Shown: positions 1 to 6,422 of the stretch, in pieces | How positions within the stretch are numbered: position 1 is the first letter of the stretch | Layout: each line of letters begins with the position of its first letter | Source of the DNA: an uncultured Faecalibacterium sp. | GTDB lineage: Bacteria; Bacillota; Clostridia; Oscillospirales; Ruminococcaceae | Reading direction: 5' to 3' | DNA: 6,481 nt | NCBI GenBank assembly: GCA_900765705.1 | Contig: CAAFSR010000134.1 | Coordinates: 1 to 6,481, forward strand | Translations under genes and position numbers: made by a program | Notes under the pieces: generated by a model | Database searches by the model: none | What the model was told of the DNA's origin: nothing | Seen by the model: the letters and a program-made list of their open reading frames with translations, nothing else

Positions 1-864
1 CTGCAGAAGGACGGCAAGTGCCGCTTTGTCTGCGCCGAGGACAACTACCGCAAGGCTGTGACTTACTTCCACGACTGGTACGCCGAGGGGCTGATGGACG
101 TGGAGATGTTCAGTCAGGATGCCAACCAGCTGCTGGCTAAGGGCGCACAGGGCTATCTGGGCGTTTCCACATGGTGGTACATCGAGGAGCTGATGGGCGA
201 TTACGCCAAGGACTATGTGTTCCTGCCCGTGCTGGACGGCCCGGACGGCACCCACAACGTGACCGTGCGTACCGGCGGCGGCACCAACAGCGGCAACCTG
301 AACGTGACCAACAAGTGCCAGAGCCCTGCCAATCTGCTGAAGTTCTTTGACCAGTGGTACGACGGCGAGACTGTGATGCAGTTGCAGTACGGCCCCATCG
401 GCGTGTTCTTTACCGAGCAGGATGCCAACGGCAAGTGGAAATCCATCACCGAGGAGGAGGCCAAGGCCAAGTACAACAAGGGCGCTGGTGAGCTGAAGTC
501 CACCTACGAGGTCTGGGGTCCCAAGCTGATCTTCAGCGAGTACTACGACAAGTACTTCTACATGGAGGACCGTGCCATCGAGCGTCTGACCGACCTTGAG
601 GACTTCTGGATGCCCTATGTGGACGATGCCACCACCTACCCCATCGACTGCGTGTTTACCAGCGAGGAGCTGGACACCATCGACCGCTACCGTGCCGACT
701 TTGAGAACGCAGTCTCCGAGCAGGAGGGTCTGTGGCTGAAGGACGGCGGCCCCTCCGACAGCGAGTGGGCAGCCTATCTGGACACCCTGACCAAGAGCTG
801 CGGCATGGACAAGCTGCTGGCAGCTTACCAGAGCGCCTACGACCGCTACAAGGCAAACGCCTGA
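1..864 (+). CDS. Carbohydrate ABC transporter extracellular solute-binding protein, C-terminal part (5' end outside window)
   Basis: The frame is open from base 1 and ends at TGA 862-864, giving the last 287 residues of a protein that in this family is usually about 500-560 residues. The signal peptide, any lipobox and the N-terminal lobe are therefore missing. The visible part resembles family-1 (LplA-like) sugar-binding lipoproteins. Its first ~40 residues have the pattern of a helix ending in 'YAEGLMDVEMFSQD', and the end has 'LKDGGPSDSEWAAYLDTL' and 'LLAAYQSAYDRY', typical of the last helices of these proteins. Many Trp and Tyr residues (for example STWWYIEEL) fit a sugar-binding cleft. 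The family binds oligosaccharides outside the membrane and delivers them to two permeases, which would be encoded upstream. The GH32 gene starts 26 bp downstream on the same strand, so the likely ligand is sucrose or a short fructan; that is inferred from context only. The codon at 58 (GTG) is an internal Val and not a real start. Confidence 0.85.
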   Translation: MQKDGKCRFVCAEDNYRKAVTYFHDWYAEGLMDVEMFSQDANQLLAKGAQGYLGVSTWWYIEELMGDYAKDYVFLPVLDGPDGTHNVTVRTGGGTNSGNLNVTNKCQSPANLLKFFDQWYDGETVMQLQYGPIGVFFTEQDANGKWKSITEEEAKAKYNKGAGELKSTYEVWGPKLIFSEYYDKYFYMEDRAIERLTDLEDFWMPYVDDATTYPIDCVFTSEELDTIDRYRADFENAVSEQEGLWLKDGGPSDSEWAAYLDTLTKSCGMDKLLAAYQSAYDRYKANA

Positions 865-890
865 TTCTGTAATGCAAGGAGGCATCCGCG

Positions 891-2366
891 ATGCCAAGTG
901 AGATCTTAAAAAAAGCCCGTGCCTATGAAGCCGAGCACGGCGCAGCCATTTCCCCGGCGGAACGCCCAGCCTACCACATGACCCCCTATGTGGGCTGGCT
1001 GAACGACCCCAACGGCTTCTCTTATTATAAGGGAAAGTATCACCAGTTCTATCAGTATAACCCCTACGATGTGCGGTGGGCACCCATGCACTGGGGTCAC
1101 GCCGTCAGCACCGACCTGCTGCACTGGGAGTACCTGCCCTGTGCACTGGCCCCGGATTCTCCGGCGGATAACGGCCCCGGCTGCTTCTCCGGCTCTGCCA
1201 CCGAGATGGATGACGGCAGGCAGCTGCTGATGTACACCAGTGTGGTGGCAGAAAAACAGCCCGGCGGTGAGATGCGGGATATCCAGACCCAGAGCATCGC
1301 CATCGGTGACGGGCTGAACTACGAAAAGCCCGCCTGCAACCCGGTGCTGACCCAGAAAGATCTGCCGGAAGGCTTCAGCAAATTCGACTTCCGCGACCCC
1401 AAGATCTGGCGGGAGGCAGACGGCACCTACTCTGCCGTTACCGTCTGCCTGACCGAGGACGGCAGCGGTGCAGCGGTGCTGTTCCAGAGCAGGGACGGCC
1501 TCGACTGGCACTTTGTCACGGTGCTGGAGCGCTGCAACAACCAGTACGGCAAAATGTGGGAGTGCCCGGACTTCTTCCCGCTGGACGGCAAGCAGGTCTT
1601 GATGCTCGGCCCCATGGAGATGCTGCCCAAGGGCGAGTTCCACAACGGTCACAACGTGATCGCCTTCATCGGCAACTACGACGAAGCCACCCACACTTTC
1701 ACCAAGGAAAACGTGCAGCTGATGGACGGCGGCATCGACTTCTACGCCACCCAGACCACCCTTGCCCCGGATGGCCGCCGGATCATGACCGCATGGCTGC
1801 AAACATGGTCGGACACCGAGGATAAGCCGCAGGGCTGCAAGTGGTTCGGGCAGACCATCTGCCCCCGCGAACTGCACATCGAGGACGGACGCATTATTCA
1901 GACCCCGGTGCGGGAGCTGGATGCCGTCCACGGCAAGCGCACTTTCCACGAAAATGTGACGGTGCAAAACGAAACTTCTCTGGAAGGCATCAAGGGCCGT
2001 GTGGCGGACCTGACCGTCACGGTGCAGCCCGGCGAATACCGCTCCTTCACCCTCAAGCTGGCCGCCGATGCAGACCATCACACCAGCCTGACCTACGACC
2101 CCTACACCTCGCAGCTGACGCTGGATCGCAGCTATGCCGGTTCCCGTGCCGACATCGTGCATACCCGCAGCTGCAAGGTGCGCAGCCGGAACGGTGCGCT
2201 CAAGCTCCGCATCCTGCTGGATAAAAACAGCGTGGAAGCCTTTGTCAACGATGGTGAGCAGACCATGACCGCATGGATCTACACTCCCCAGTCTGCCGAC
2301 GGCATCACCTTTGCCGCCGACGGTAAAGCAACTGTTACGGTGGAACAGTTTGAACTGGACCTGTAA
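891..2366 (+). CDS. Glycoside hydrolase family 32 beta-fructosidase (sucrose/sucrose-6-phosphate hydrolase type)
   Basis: This is a complete 491-residue GH32 enzyme, a normal length for the bacterial sucrose-6-phosphate hydrolase/invertase group. It hydrolyses terminal beta-fructosyl bonds in sucrose, sucrose-6-phosphate or short fructo-oligosaccharides. Visible family motifs are WLNDPNGF at 36-43 (nucleophile Asp39), the QYNP block at 55-58, FSGSA at 99-103, FRDP at 167-170 (transition-state stabilising Asp169), ECPDFF at 224-229 (acid/base Glu224) and DFYATQT at 283-289. The beta-propeller spans about residues 28-340, followed by a beta-sandwich domain to the end. There is no signal peptide, so it should be cytoplasmic. 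Start ATG 891 is supported by AAGGAGG at 876-882, 8 nt upstream. It lies 26 bp behind an ABC sugar-binding protein gene, which suggests unphosphorylated substrate delivered by an ABC importer. The name ScrB/SacA would imply PTS-derived sucrose-6-phosphate and is not assigned here. A strong terminator follows. Confidence 0.95.
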   Translation: MPSEILKKARAYEAEHGAAISPAERPAYHMTPYVGWLNDPNGFSYYKGKYHQFYQYNPYDVRWAPMHWGHAVSTDLLHWEYLPCALAPDSPADNGPGCFSGSATEMDDGRQLLMYTSVVAEKQPGGEMRDIQTQSIAIGDGLNYEKPACNPVLTQKDLPEGFSKFDFRDPKIWREADGTYSAVTVCLTEDGSGAAVLFQSRDGLDWHFVTVLERCNNQYGKMWECPDFFPLDGKQVLMLGPMEMLPKGEFHNGHNVIAFIGNYDEATHTFTKENVQLMDGGIDFYATQTTLAPDGRRIMTAWLQTWSDTEDKPQGCKWFGQTICPRELHIEDGRIIQTPVRELDAVHGKRTFHENVTVQNETSLEGIKGRVADLTVTVQPGEYRSFTLKLAADADHHTSLTYDPYTSQLTLDRSYAGSRADIVHTRSCKVRSRNGALKLRILLDKNSVEAFVNDGEQTMTAWIYTPQSADGITFAADGKATVTVEQFELDL

Positions 2367-2395
2367 TCAGATATTCCCTTCATTTCTCCTTCATC

Positions 2396-2444
2396 AACAC
2401 AGCCCCGCTTTGGTTTCCTCTTCACCAAAGCGGGGCTGTGTTTT
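2396..2444 (+). terminator. Rho-independent terminator of the sugar operon
   Basis: A perfect 18-bp inverted repeat (arms 2396-2413 and 2425-2442, core CAGCCCCGCTTTGG) with an 11-nt loop ends in TTTT at 2441-2444. It begins 29 bp after the GH32 stop codon. The uridine run lies on the + strand side, so it ends rightward transcription. The T-tract is short, but the stem is very strong. Confidence 0.85.
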
Positions 2445-2450
2445 CATGAT

Positions 2451-2483
2451 ACAAAAAAGAGGGCTGGCACTGCCAGCCCTCTT
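2451..2483 (-). terminator. Rho-independent terminator of the alkyl sulfatase operon
   Basis: A perfect 12-bp inverted repeat, AAGAGGGCTGGC (2457-2468) and GCCAGCCCTCTT (2472-2483), encloses a 3-nt loop. On the - strand the stem runs straight into TCTTTTTTGT, a good uridine tract (the A-run at 2453-2458 of the + strand). It lies 88-120 bp downstream of the alkyl sulfatase stop and ends leftward transcription. With the hairpin at 2396-2444 it forms a convergent pair that insulates the two operons. Confidence 0.85.
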
Positions 2484-2570
2484 GACATACCCTGCTATCA
2501 AAAGCCCAAAGATATTTTTATAGGTACTATTATTGAAAATTGCGCTAAAAGTTGAAATACCGGCGCAGTC

Positions 2571-4622
2571 TTACGGTTCGATCACATTGAAGGTCTTTTC
2601 AAACTTGGAGGCATACGCCAGCAGGCGCTTCAGGGCGGTGGCATCGCCGATGATCTGTACCTGACCGGCTTGCTGCCCCATCATCAGGGCAAAGAGCTGC
2701 AGCCGTTTGCAGGTGACGGAAGCCTGTGCATCCGGGCGGTTCTCGCCCGGATAGACGAGCAGAATGCCATTTTTCCGGGTCACATAGAACTTTTCGTTCA
2801 CATCCGTCACGGTCAGGTTCAGCGTTACATCGTCGTTCTGGGCGGCGTTGGCATCCGTCAGGATGGCGATATAGTCCAACAGCATGGAGACCGTCATTGC
2901 GCGCATACTGTTGGTGAGACCATTCGCCGTGCGGGCACGCCCGGACAGGTTGCCGTTTCGCAGTTCCGCTGCGCCCATCAGATACGCATTGCGCCACGCA
3001 CCGGACTCTGCCTGATAACCCAGCTGTTCCAGCGCATCGGCGCACAGGTTGCGCGCCTTCTGGTTCGCGGGGTCTGCATAGACCAGCTCCTTCGTGATCT
3101 GCGCCACCCACTGATATTCGCCCTTTGCATAGTCCTTTTTCGCTTTGCAGAGCACCAGCTCCGTGCTGCCGAGATACTCCACCATCTTTTTTGCTGTTTC
3201 GCTGGGCGGGAGCGGGTTCAGGTTGACCGGGTTTGCATCGTACCAGCCCAGATACTTCTGGTAGACCGCCTTGGCATTGTGCGCCAGTGTGCCGTAATAC
3301 GGCCGGGTGTACCAGACCTTTTCCAGCTTTTCGGGCAGGGTGAGCATGGCGGCGATCTCAGTGGAGGTGTACCCCTGATTCATGTAATGCAGGGTCTGGT
3401 CGTGGGTAAACTTATAGATGGCTGCCGTATTCAGCAGATATTTATGGATCTCCTCGCCCCAGTGCGGCCAGTTGTGGCTCTGGAACACCACATCAGTCTT
3501 GCTGCAGAAGCGCTGGTCTGCCTCAATGATGTACTTTGCCCAATCGTTGGCATCACGCACCTGTGCGCCGCGCAGGGTGTAGAGGTTGTGCAGGGTGCCG
3601 GTGCAGTTTTCAGCCATCCAAAGGGCGCGATATTTCGGGAAATAGGCGTTCATCTCGGCGGGGGCTTCGGTGCCGGGGGTCAGCTGGAACTCGATCTCCA
3701 GCCCATCGATGGTAAGTTTCGGAACATCTTCCCCGATCTCGTAGGTGGGAGCGATGAGGGCTGTTGTGCCGGTGGCCTGTCCCATGCCGATGCCAATGGA
3801 GAGCGCCCCATTTTCCCCTTTTTCCAGCACAGTGCCATACTGGTACTGTGCGCGGCGCGCCATTGCGATGCCGGCATAGACATTCTCGCTGATGGCGTGC
3901 TTCAGAAAACCCTCCGGCGCAAGCACAAGGGTCTTGCCGGAAGCCAGTTGCTTTTTAAGCGAAAGTGTTGCATCCGCTACCTGCTCCCGGGTGATAATGC
4001 CCTCCACGCCGCCAAAGTGGTCCACATGGGAGTGGCTGTACAGCACCGCCTTGATGTCCAGCGGACCGAAGCGCGCCTCCATCAGCTCCTTGGCAGCCTT
4101 CATGTTCTCTTTGCACATCAGCACGTCGAAAACGATCCAGCCGTGGTCGGTGCGGATAAAGGTGGTATTTGCCATGTCAAAACCGCGCACCTGATAGATG
4201 CCGTTACATACTTCAAACAGACCGGCTTTGGCGTTGAGCTGGGTATTCCGCCACAGGCTGGGGTTTACAGCGTCCGGTGCATCCCGGTTCAGATCGCCGT
4301 AGCTCTGCAGATCCCACGCCGTTGTTCCGTCATCGTTGTAAATGACCTTGCCTTCCGCATGATCCAGCCAGCCGCGCTCTGCGTTGGCAAGCTCCCGCTG
4401 GTCGGAAAAATCCAGCTTTTCATACCATTCGGCGTTGGTCTCTGCCGTGATGGCCGTTGCACCTTCGGTCTCGCCCGGCTGGGTGGGGTCCTTGAAAATA
4501 TCTGTGATAAAATTCAGACCGTTTTCCGTGGTATTTTCTGCAGCATGGGCAGAAAGAGATGCGCCGCACGCCAGCATTGCAGCAGCCGAAGCGGAAATAA
4601 AATTTCGACGGGTCATTTTCAT
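2571..4622 (-). CDS. Linear alkyl sulfatase, metallo-beta-lactamase fold (SdsA1/YjcS type), with twin-arginine leader
   Basis: The 683-residue product, close to the usual ~650-residue mature family length, is predicted to cleave sulfate from alkyl sulfate esters using two zinc ions. From the ATG at 4622: a leader with TRRNFI at 4-9, a hydrophobic stretch and an A-H-A/A cleavage site near residue 27; then the metallo-beta-lactamase domain (~135-410) with SHSHVDH at 196-202 (metal ligands His197, His199, Asp201, His202). Further expected ligands are Glu319 (TPGTE), Glu338 (WMAEN) and His383 (QSHNWPHWG). The spacing of these three relative to one another matches what I recall for SdsA1 (Glu280, Glu299, His344). 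The block around LHNLYTLRGAQVRD (345-358) is family-typical. A helical dimerisation domain (~410-550) and an SCP2-like C-terminal domain (~560-683) follow. An in-frame TTG at 4643 lies upstream of the AAGGAGGAG motif, so ATG 4622 is preferred. Natural substrate is unknown. It is the second gene of an operon, 23 bp behind the DUF1254 gene. Confidence 0.93.
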   Translation of the reverse strand: MKMTRRNFISASAAAMLACGASLSAHAAENTTENGLNFITDIFKDPTQPGETEGATAITAETNAEWYEKLDFSDQRELANAERGWLDHAEGKVIYNDDGTTAWDLQSYGDLNRDAPDAVNPSLWRNTQLNAKAGLFEVCNGIYQVRGFDMANTTFIRTDHGWIVFDVLMCKENMKAAKELMEARFGPLDIKAVLYSHSHVDHFGGVEGIITREQVADATLSLKKQLASGKTLVLAPEGFLKHAISENVYAGIAMARRAQYQYGTVLEKGENGALSIGIGMGQATGTTALIAPTYEIGEDVPKLTIDGLEIEFQLTPGTEAPAEMNAYFPKYRALWMAENCTGTLHNLYTLRGAQVRDANDWAKYIIEADQRFCSKTDVVFQSHNWPHWGEEIHKYLLNTAAIYKFTHDQTLHYMNQGYTSTEIAAMLTLPEKLEKVWYTRPYYGTLAHNAKAVYQKYLGWYDANPVNLNPLPPSETAKKMVEYLGSTELVLCKAKKDYAKGEYQWVAQITKELVYADPANQKARNLCADALEQLGYQAESGAWRNAYLMGAAELRNGNLSGRARTANGLTNSMRAMTVSMLLDYIAILTDANAAQNDDVTLNLTVTDVNEKFYVTRKNGILLVYPGENRPDAQASVTCKRLQLFALMMGQQAGQVQIIGDATALKRLLAYASKFEKTFNVIEP

Positions 4623-4628
4623 GGTGGG

Positions 4629-4637
4629 CTCCTCCTT
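4629..4637 (-). promoter_or_regulatory. Ribosome binding site that fixes the alkyl sulfatase start
   Basis: On the - strand AAGGAGGAG is followed by a 6-nt spacer (CCCACC) and ATG at 4622-4620. The longer reading, from TTG at 4643, would translate through this site and put seven charged or polar residues (TTG-CAT-AAG...) before the leader. The ATG at 4622 also gives the same MKMTRR start as the upstream gene. Confidence 0.85.
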
Positions 4638-4645
4638 ATGCAAGA

Positions 4646-6025
4646 TCAGTTTGCGCGGACGACCGGCGGCTGCCAGTCTTCCAGTGCAGCAGCATCCGGT
4701 TTATAGATACGAAGGAAGAGATGGAAATCTCCCTCTCCTACCGGCAGCCAGTTGGTCGTGTCCGCCGGTGCCTCTTTGGAAAGGATGATATCGATCGACC
4801 CGTCCGGATTGCGGTGCAACCCGGAGCGGTCGTTGACGCAGTAGCGGCCGATGGGGTTATCGATAAGGAAATCGTTCTCCCCGTAGGCGGTCACCGACCA
4901 GAAGCCTTTTTCCTGCGTGGGAGGATCTGTCTCAATGTGCAGCGTATAGGTCTTTTTGCCGGTCAGGACTGCGCCGGTGCTGTCCACATCTGTTTTAGGG
5001 TAGATGGCAACATCGGTGGTGTTGGCACCCAGACCCCGCAGCGCCACCATGGCACGGTAGGTATATGCTGTGCCAAAGTTGCCGATGGGGTCGCCGAAAT
5101 AGGTCCACTGACCCATCTGGCGCGTATAGCCCTTCGATTCGCTCAGCAGCTTTTTCTTCAGCTGGAGCAGCATCAGCTTCCAGCGCAGCCCACTGAACAG
5201 ACCCAGCGCCTTGTCATCGAACTTCTCACCGGGGCCGATGTGCAGTGCTGCAAGCTCCCGGAGTACCGGCGCGTCTGCCGCAGCGGGCGGGTTGGTTTCC
5301 ATCAGCTGGTTGGCGGTATCAAAAAATTCCTTTGCGTCCATGGCAAGAACATGCTTTACCGGCACAAAGTCATTGGCTGGGTCGTAGCTGCCTGCGGGGG
5401 CGGTCCACCCGCCCGCCTGATAGGCGGAAAGCGGCATCAGCTGCATCTTATCCTGAATAGCCCGGACGTTGGGCAGGTCCTCCTGTCCGGAAAGCACGAT
5501 GCGGGCAATGGTCCAGACCATCGTGGTAGGCACATCAATGCGCTTTACCCCTTCCGGCAGCTCGCCCTGCCAGTCTGCACGGGTAATGGCATAAAGCCCC
5601 GGCGCTTCCAGCACAGCGGCGGTGTTTGTCCACGCATCCAGCACCTGTACATTAAAAAAGCGGTCGGTCTGCGGCACGCCGTAGATCATTGGTTCTGCGC
5701 CGACATCCAGAAACGCCTGCGTATAGATGGTATCCACATTCGGCGTAACCACGACACGGGTCGTTGCATCTGCCAGCTTTTCCGCATGGATGAACTGGTT
5801 GATGGGAGCCTTGTTGCTTGTAGCTGTGCGGGTGTTTGTGGAAGCCGTCCGGGTAGCGTCCATGATCACCAGCGGAAGGGCGTACAGATACGCCTGCTCC
5901 AGAAGGTTCTGTGCAGCCAGCGTCTGCTGTGCTGCTGCGGCTTTCTCTACGGGCAAAAGTGTAGCTGCGCAAACCACCGCAGCCGCAGTAGAAACGTTCA
6001 AAAAATCACGGCGGGTCATTTTCAT
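4646..6025 (-). CDS. DUF1254/DUF1214 domain protein with twin-arginine leader
   Basis: The product has 459 residues, the normal full length for this two-domain family. It begins MKMTRRDFLN, a good twin-arginine motif (TRRDFL at 4-9), then an Ala/Val-rich stretch and AAAA near 29-32 as a likely signal peptidase site, so export in folded form is predicted. DUF1254 covers about residues 45-190: LYALPLVIMDATR at 47-59, PINQFIHAEKLAD at 74-86, TPNVDTIYTQAFLDV at 94-108 and VLDAWTN at 128-134. DUF1214 covers about 320-445: YRAMVALRGLGAN at 323-335, FWSVTAYGENDFLIDN at 375-390, DRSGLHRNPDGS at 399-410 and NWLPV at 425-429. No biochemical activity is firmly established for the family, and none is claimed here. 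Start ATG 6025 has AGGAGG at 6040-6035, 9 nt away. An out-of-frame ATG-TTA-TGA at 6030-6022 overlaps the start. It is the first gene of the operon with the alkyl sulfatase, which suggests a shared process. Confidence 0.92.
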   Translation of the reverse strand: MKMTRRDFLNVSTAAAVVCAATLLPVEKAAAAQQTLAAQNLLEQAYLYALPLVIMDATRTASTNTRTATSNKAPINQFIHAEKLADATTRVVVTPNVDTIYTQAFLDVGAEPMIYGVPQTDRFFNVQVLDAWTNTAAVLEAPGLYAITRADWQGELPEGVKRIDVPTTMVWTIARIVLSGQEDLPNVRAIQDKMQLMPLSAYQAGGWTAPAGSYDPANDFVPVKHVLAMDAKEFFDTANQLMETNPPAAADAPVLRELAALHIGPGEKFDDKALGLFSGLRWKLMLLQLKKKLLSESKGYTRQMGQWTYFGDPIGNFGTAYTYRAMVALRGLGANTTDVAIYPKTDVDSTGAVLTGKKTYTLHIETDPPTQEKGFWSVTAYGENDFLIDNPIGRYCVNDRSGLHRNPDGSIDIILSKEAPADTTNWLPVGEGDFHLFLRIYKPDAAALEDWQPPVVRAN

Positions 6026-6100
6026 AACATGAAGCCTCCTGTTAGACCTTTTGCTTTATGCATTTCATACGCCTTATGGGAAAAAACCATTTGGCTTTCT

Positions 6101-6115
6101 GTGTTCAGAATACAC
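6101..6115. promoter_or_regulatory. Small dyad over the -10 box, possible operator
   Basis: GTGTTCAGAATACAC has outer arms GTGT and ACAC and also contains TTC-A-GAA. It covers the -10 box of the leftward operon, where a bound repressor would block the polymerase. The arms are only 4 bp, so it could be chance. Confidence 0.25.
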
Positions 6116-6135
6116 GGGACTTGCTTGAAAGTCAA
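6107..6135 (-). promoter_or_regulatory. Sigma-A-like promoter of the DUF1254-alkyl sulfatase operon
   Basis: On the - strand TTGACT (6135-6130) is followed by exactly 17 bp and TATTCT (6112-6107). Both boxes differ from consensus by one base (TTGACA) or two bases (TATAAT). Transcription would start near 6100 and give a leader of about 75 nt before ATG 6025. The surrounding region is AT-rich. No other good -35/-10 pair was found upstream of this gene. Confidence 0.7.
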
Positions 6136-6198
6136 TAATTTTTGCACTTTTTGCGTCAAAACTGTGAAAGCTGACAAAGTGCTTTAGCAAAAGTGTGG

Positions 6199-6225
6199 TT
6201 AAAGCTCTATTGAAATGAGCTTTAA
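6199..6225. repeat. AT-rich inverted repeat
   Basis: TTAAAGCTC (6199-6207) and GAGCTTTAA (6217-6225) are perfect 9-bp arms around a 9-nt loop. It lies about 64 bp upstream of the -35 box of the leftward operon and has no long T-tract directly after it. It could be a regulator binding site for the divergent genes or a weak RNA hairpin. The sequence alone does not decide. Confidence 0.5.
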
Positions 6226-6250
6226 TTACTCTGCTTTTGTGCAAAAATAT

Positions 6251-6290
6251 CCCGGCCTTTCCGCCTGCAAAACGCAGGGGAGAGGCCGGG
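6251..6290. terminator. Strong GC-rich hairpin with T-rich tracts on both sides, terminator-like in both directions
   Basis: CCCGGCCTTTCC (6251-6262) pairs with GGAGAGGCCGGG (6279-6290) with one G-U. After a bulged G6263, CCTGC (6264-6268) pairs with GCAGG (6274-6278) around an AAAAC loop. To the right it is followed by TCGTTTTA, and on the - strand by ATATTTTTGC. It is terminator-like in either direction, but no gene ends here on either strand. Confidence 0.6.
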
Positions 6291-6325
6291 TCGTTTTAGA
6301 ATATGCGGAAGGGCGAATTGTGATT

Positions 6326-6357
6326 GTGCTGTAAACTTTCCGGCGGTTTATGTGCAC
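6326..6357. repeat. Imperfect two-part inverted repeat
   Basis: GTGC (6326-6329) pairs with GCAC (6354-6357), and TAAAC (6332-6336) pairs with GTTTA (6346-6350), separated by a small internal loop. Each arm is short. It may form a weak RNA stem in a leader or be a regulator site, or may be chance. Confidence 0.25.
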
Positions 6358-6368
6358 CCATACAGAAT

Positions 6369-6397
6369 TTGAGAAAATTAAAAGAACTGTGTAACAA
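6369..6397 (+). promoter_or_regulatory. Weak candidate promoter for the gene at 6473
   Basis: TTGAGA (6369-6374), 17 bp, TAACAA (6392-6397) on the + strand. The spacing is ideal, but the -10 box is poor (TAnnAn). It would give a leader of about 70 nt. It is the best pair I found between the hairpin at 6251-6290 and the start codon. Confidence 0.25.
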
Positions 6398-6422
6398 ACT
6401 TCCTCTAAAAGCGTTATTGTAA

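Noticed and set aside
906..2162. 418-codon - strand frame opposite GH32
   Set aside because: Antisense shadow of a gene with complete catalytic motifs; no recognisable domain.
2482..2510. Perfect TTGACA on the + strand after the second terminator, as a possible antisense promoter
   Set aside because: No acceptable -10 box lies 16-18 bp downstream; the nearest AT-rich hexamer (GATATT at 2511) is 23 bp away. The TT is also part of the terminator stem.
2731..2751. 8-bp perfect hairpin (TCCGGGCG / CGCCCGGA)
   Set aside because: It lies inside the alkyl sulfatase coding region and has no T-tract; ordinary coding sequence of high GC can give this.
4623..4643. Longer alkyl sulfatase reading starting at TTG 4643
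   Set aside because: It would translate through the AAGGAGGAG ribosome binding site and put a charged extension before the twin-arginine leader; ATG 4622 has the right spacing.
2670..4706. 678-codon open frame on the + strand opposite the alkyl sulfatase
   Set aside because: It is a shadow frame in high-GC DNA: low-complexity composition, no family resemblance and no ribosome binding site, while the opposite strand encodes a clear enzyme.
6058..6138. 26-codon + strand frame in the leader of the leftward operon
   Set aside because: No ribosome binding site upstream, and it overlaps the leftward promoter.
4721..6187. 488-codon open frame on the + strand opposite the DUF1254 gene
   Set aside because: It runs through the promoter and leader of the real gene, shows no recognisable domain and has the Cys/Arg/His-rich look of an antisense frame.
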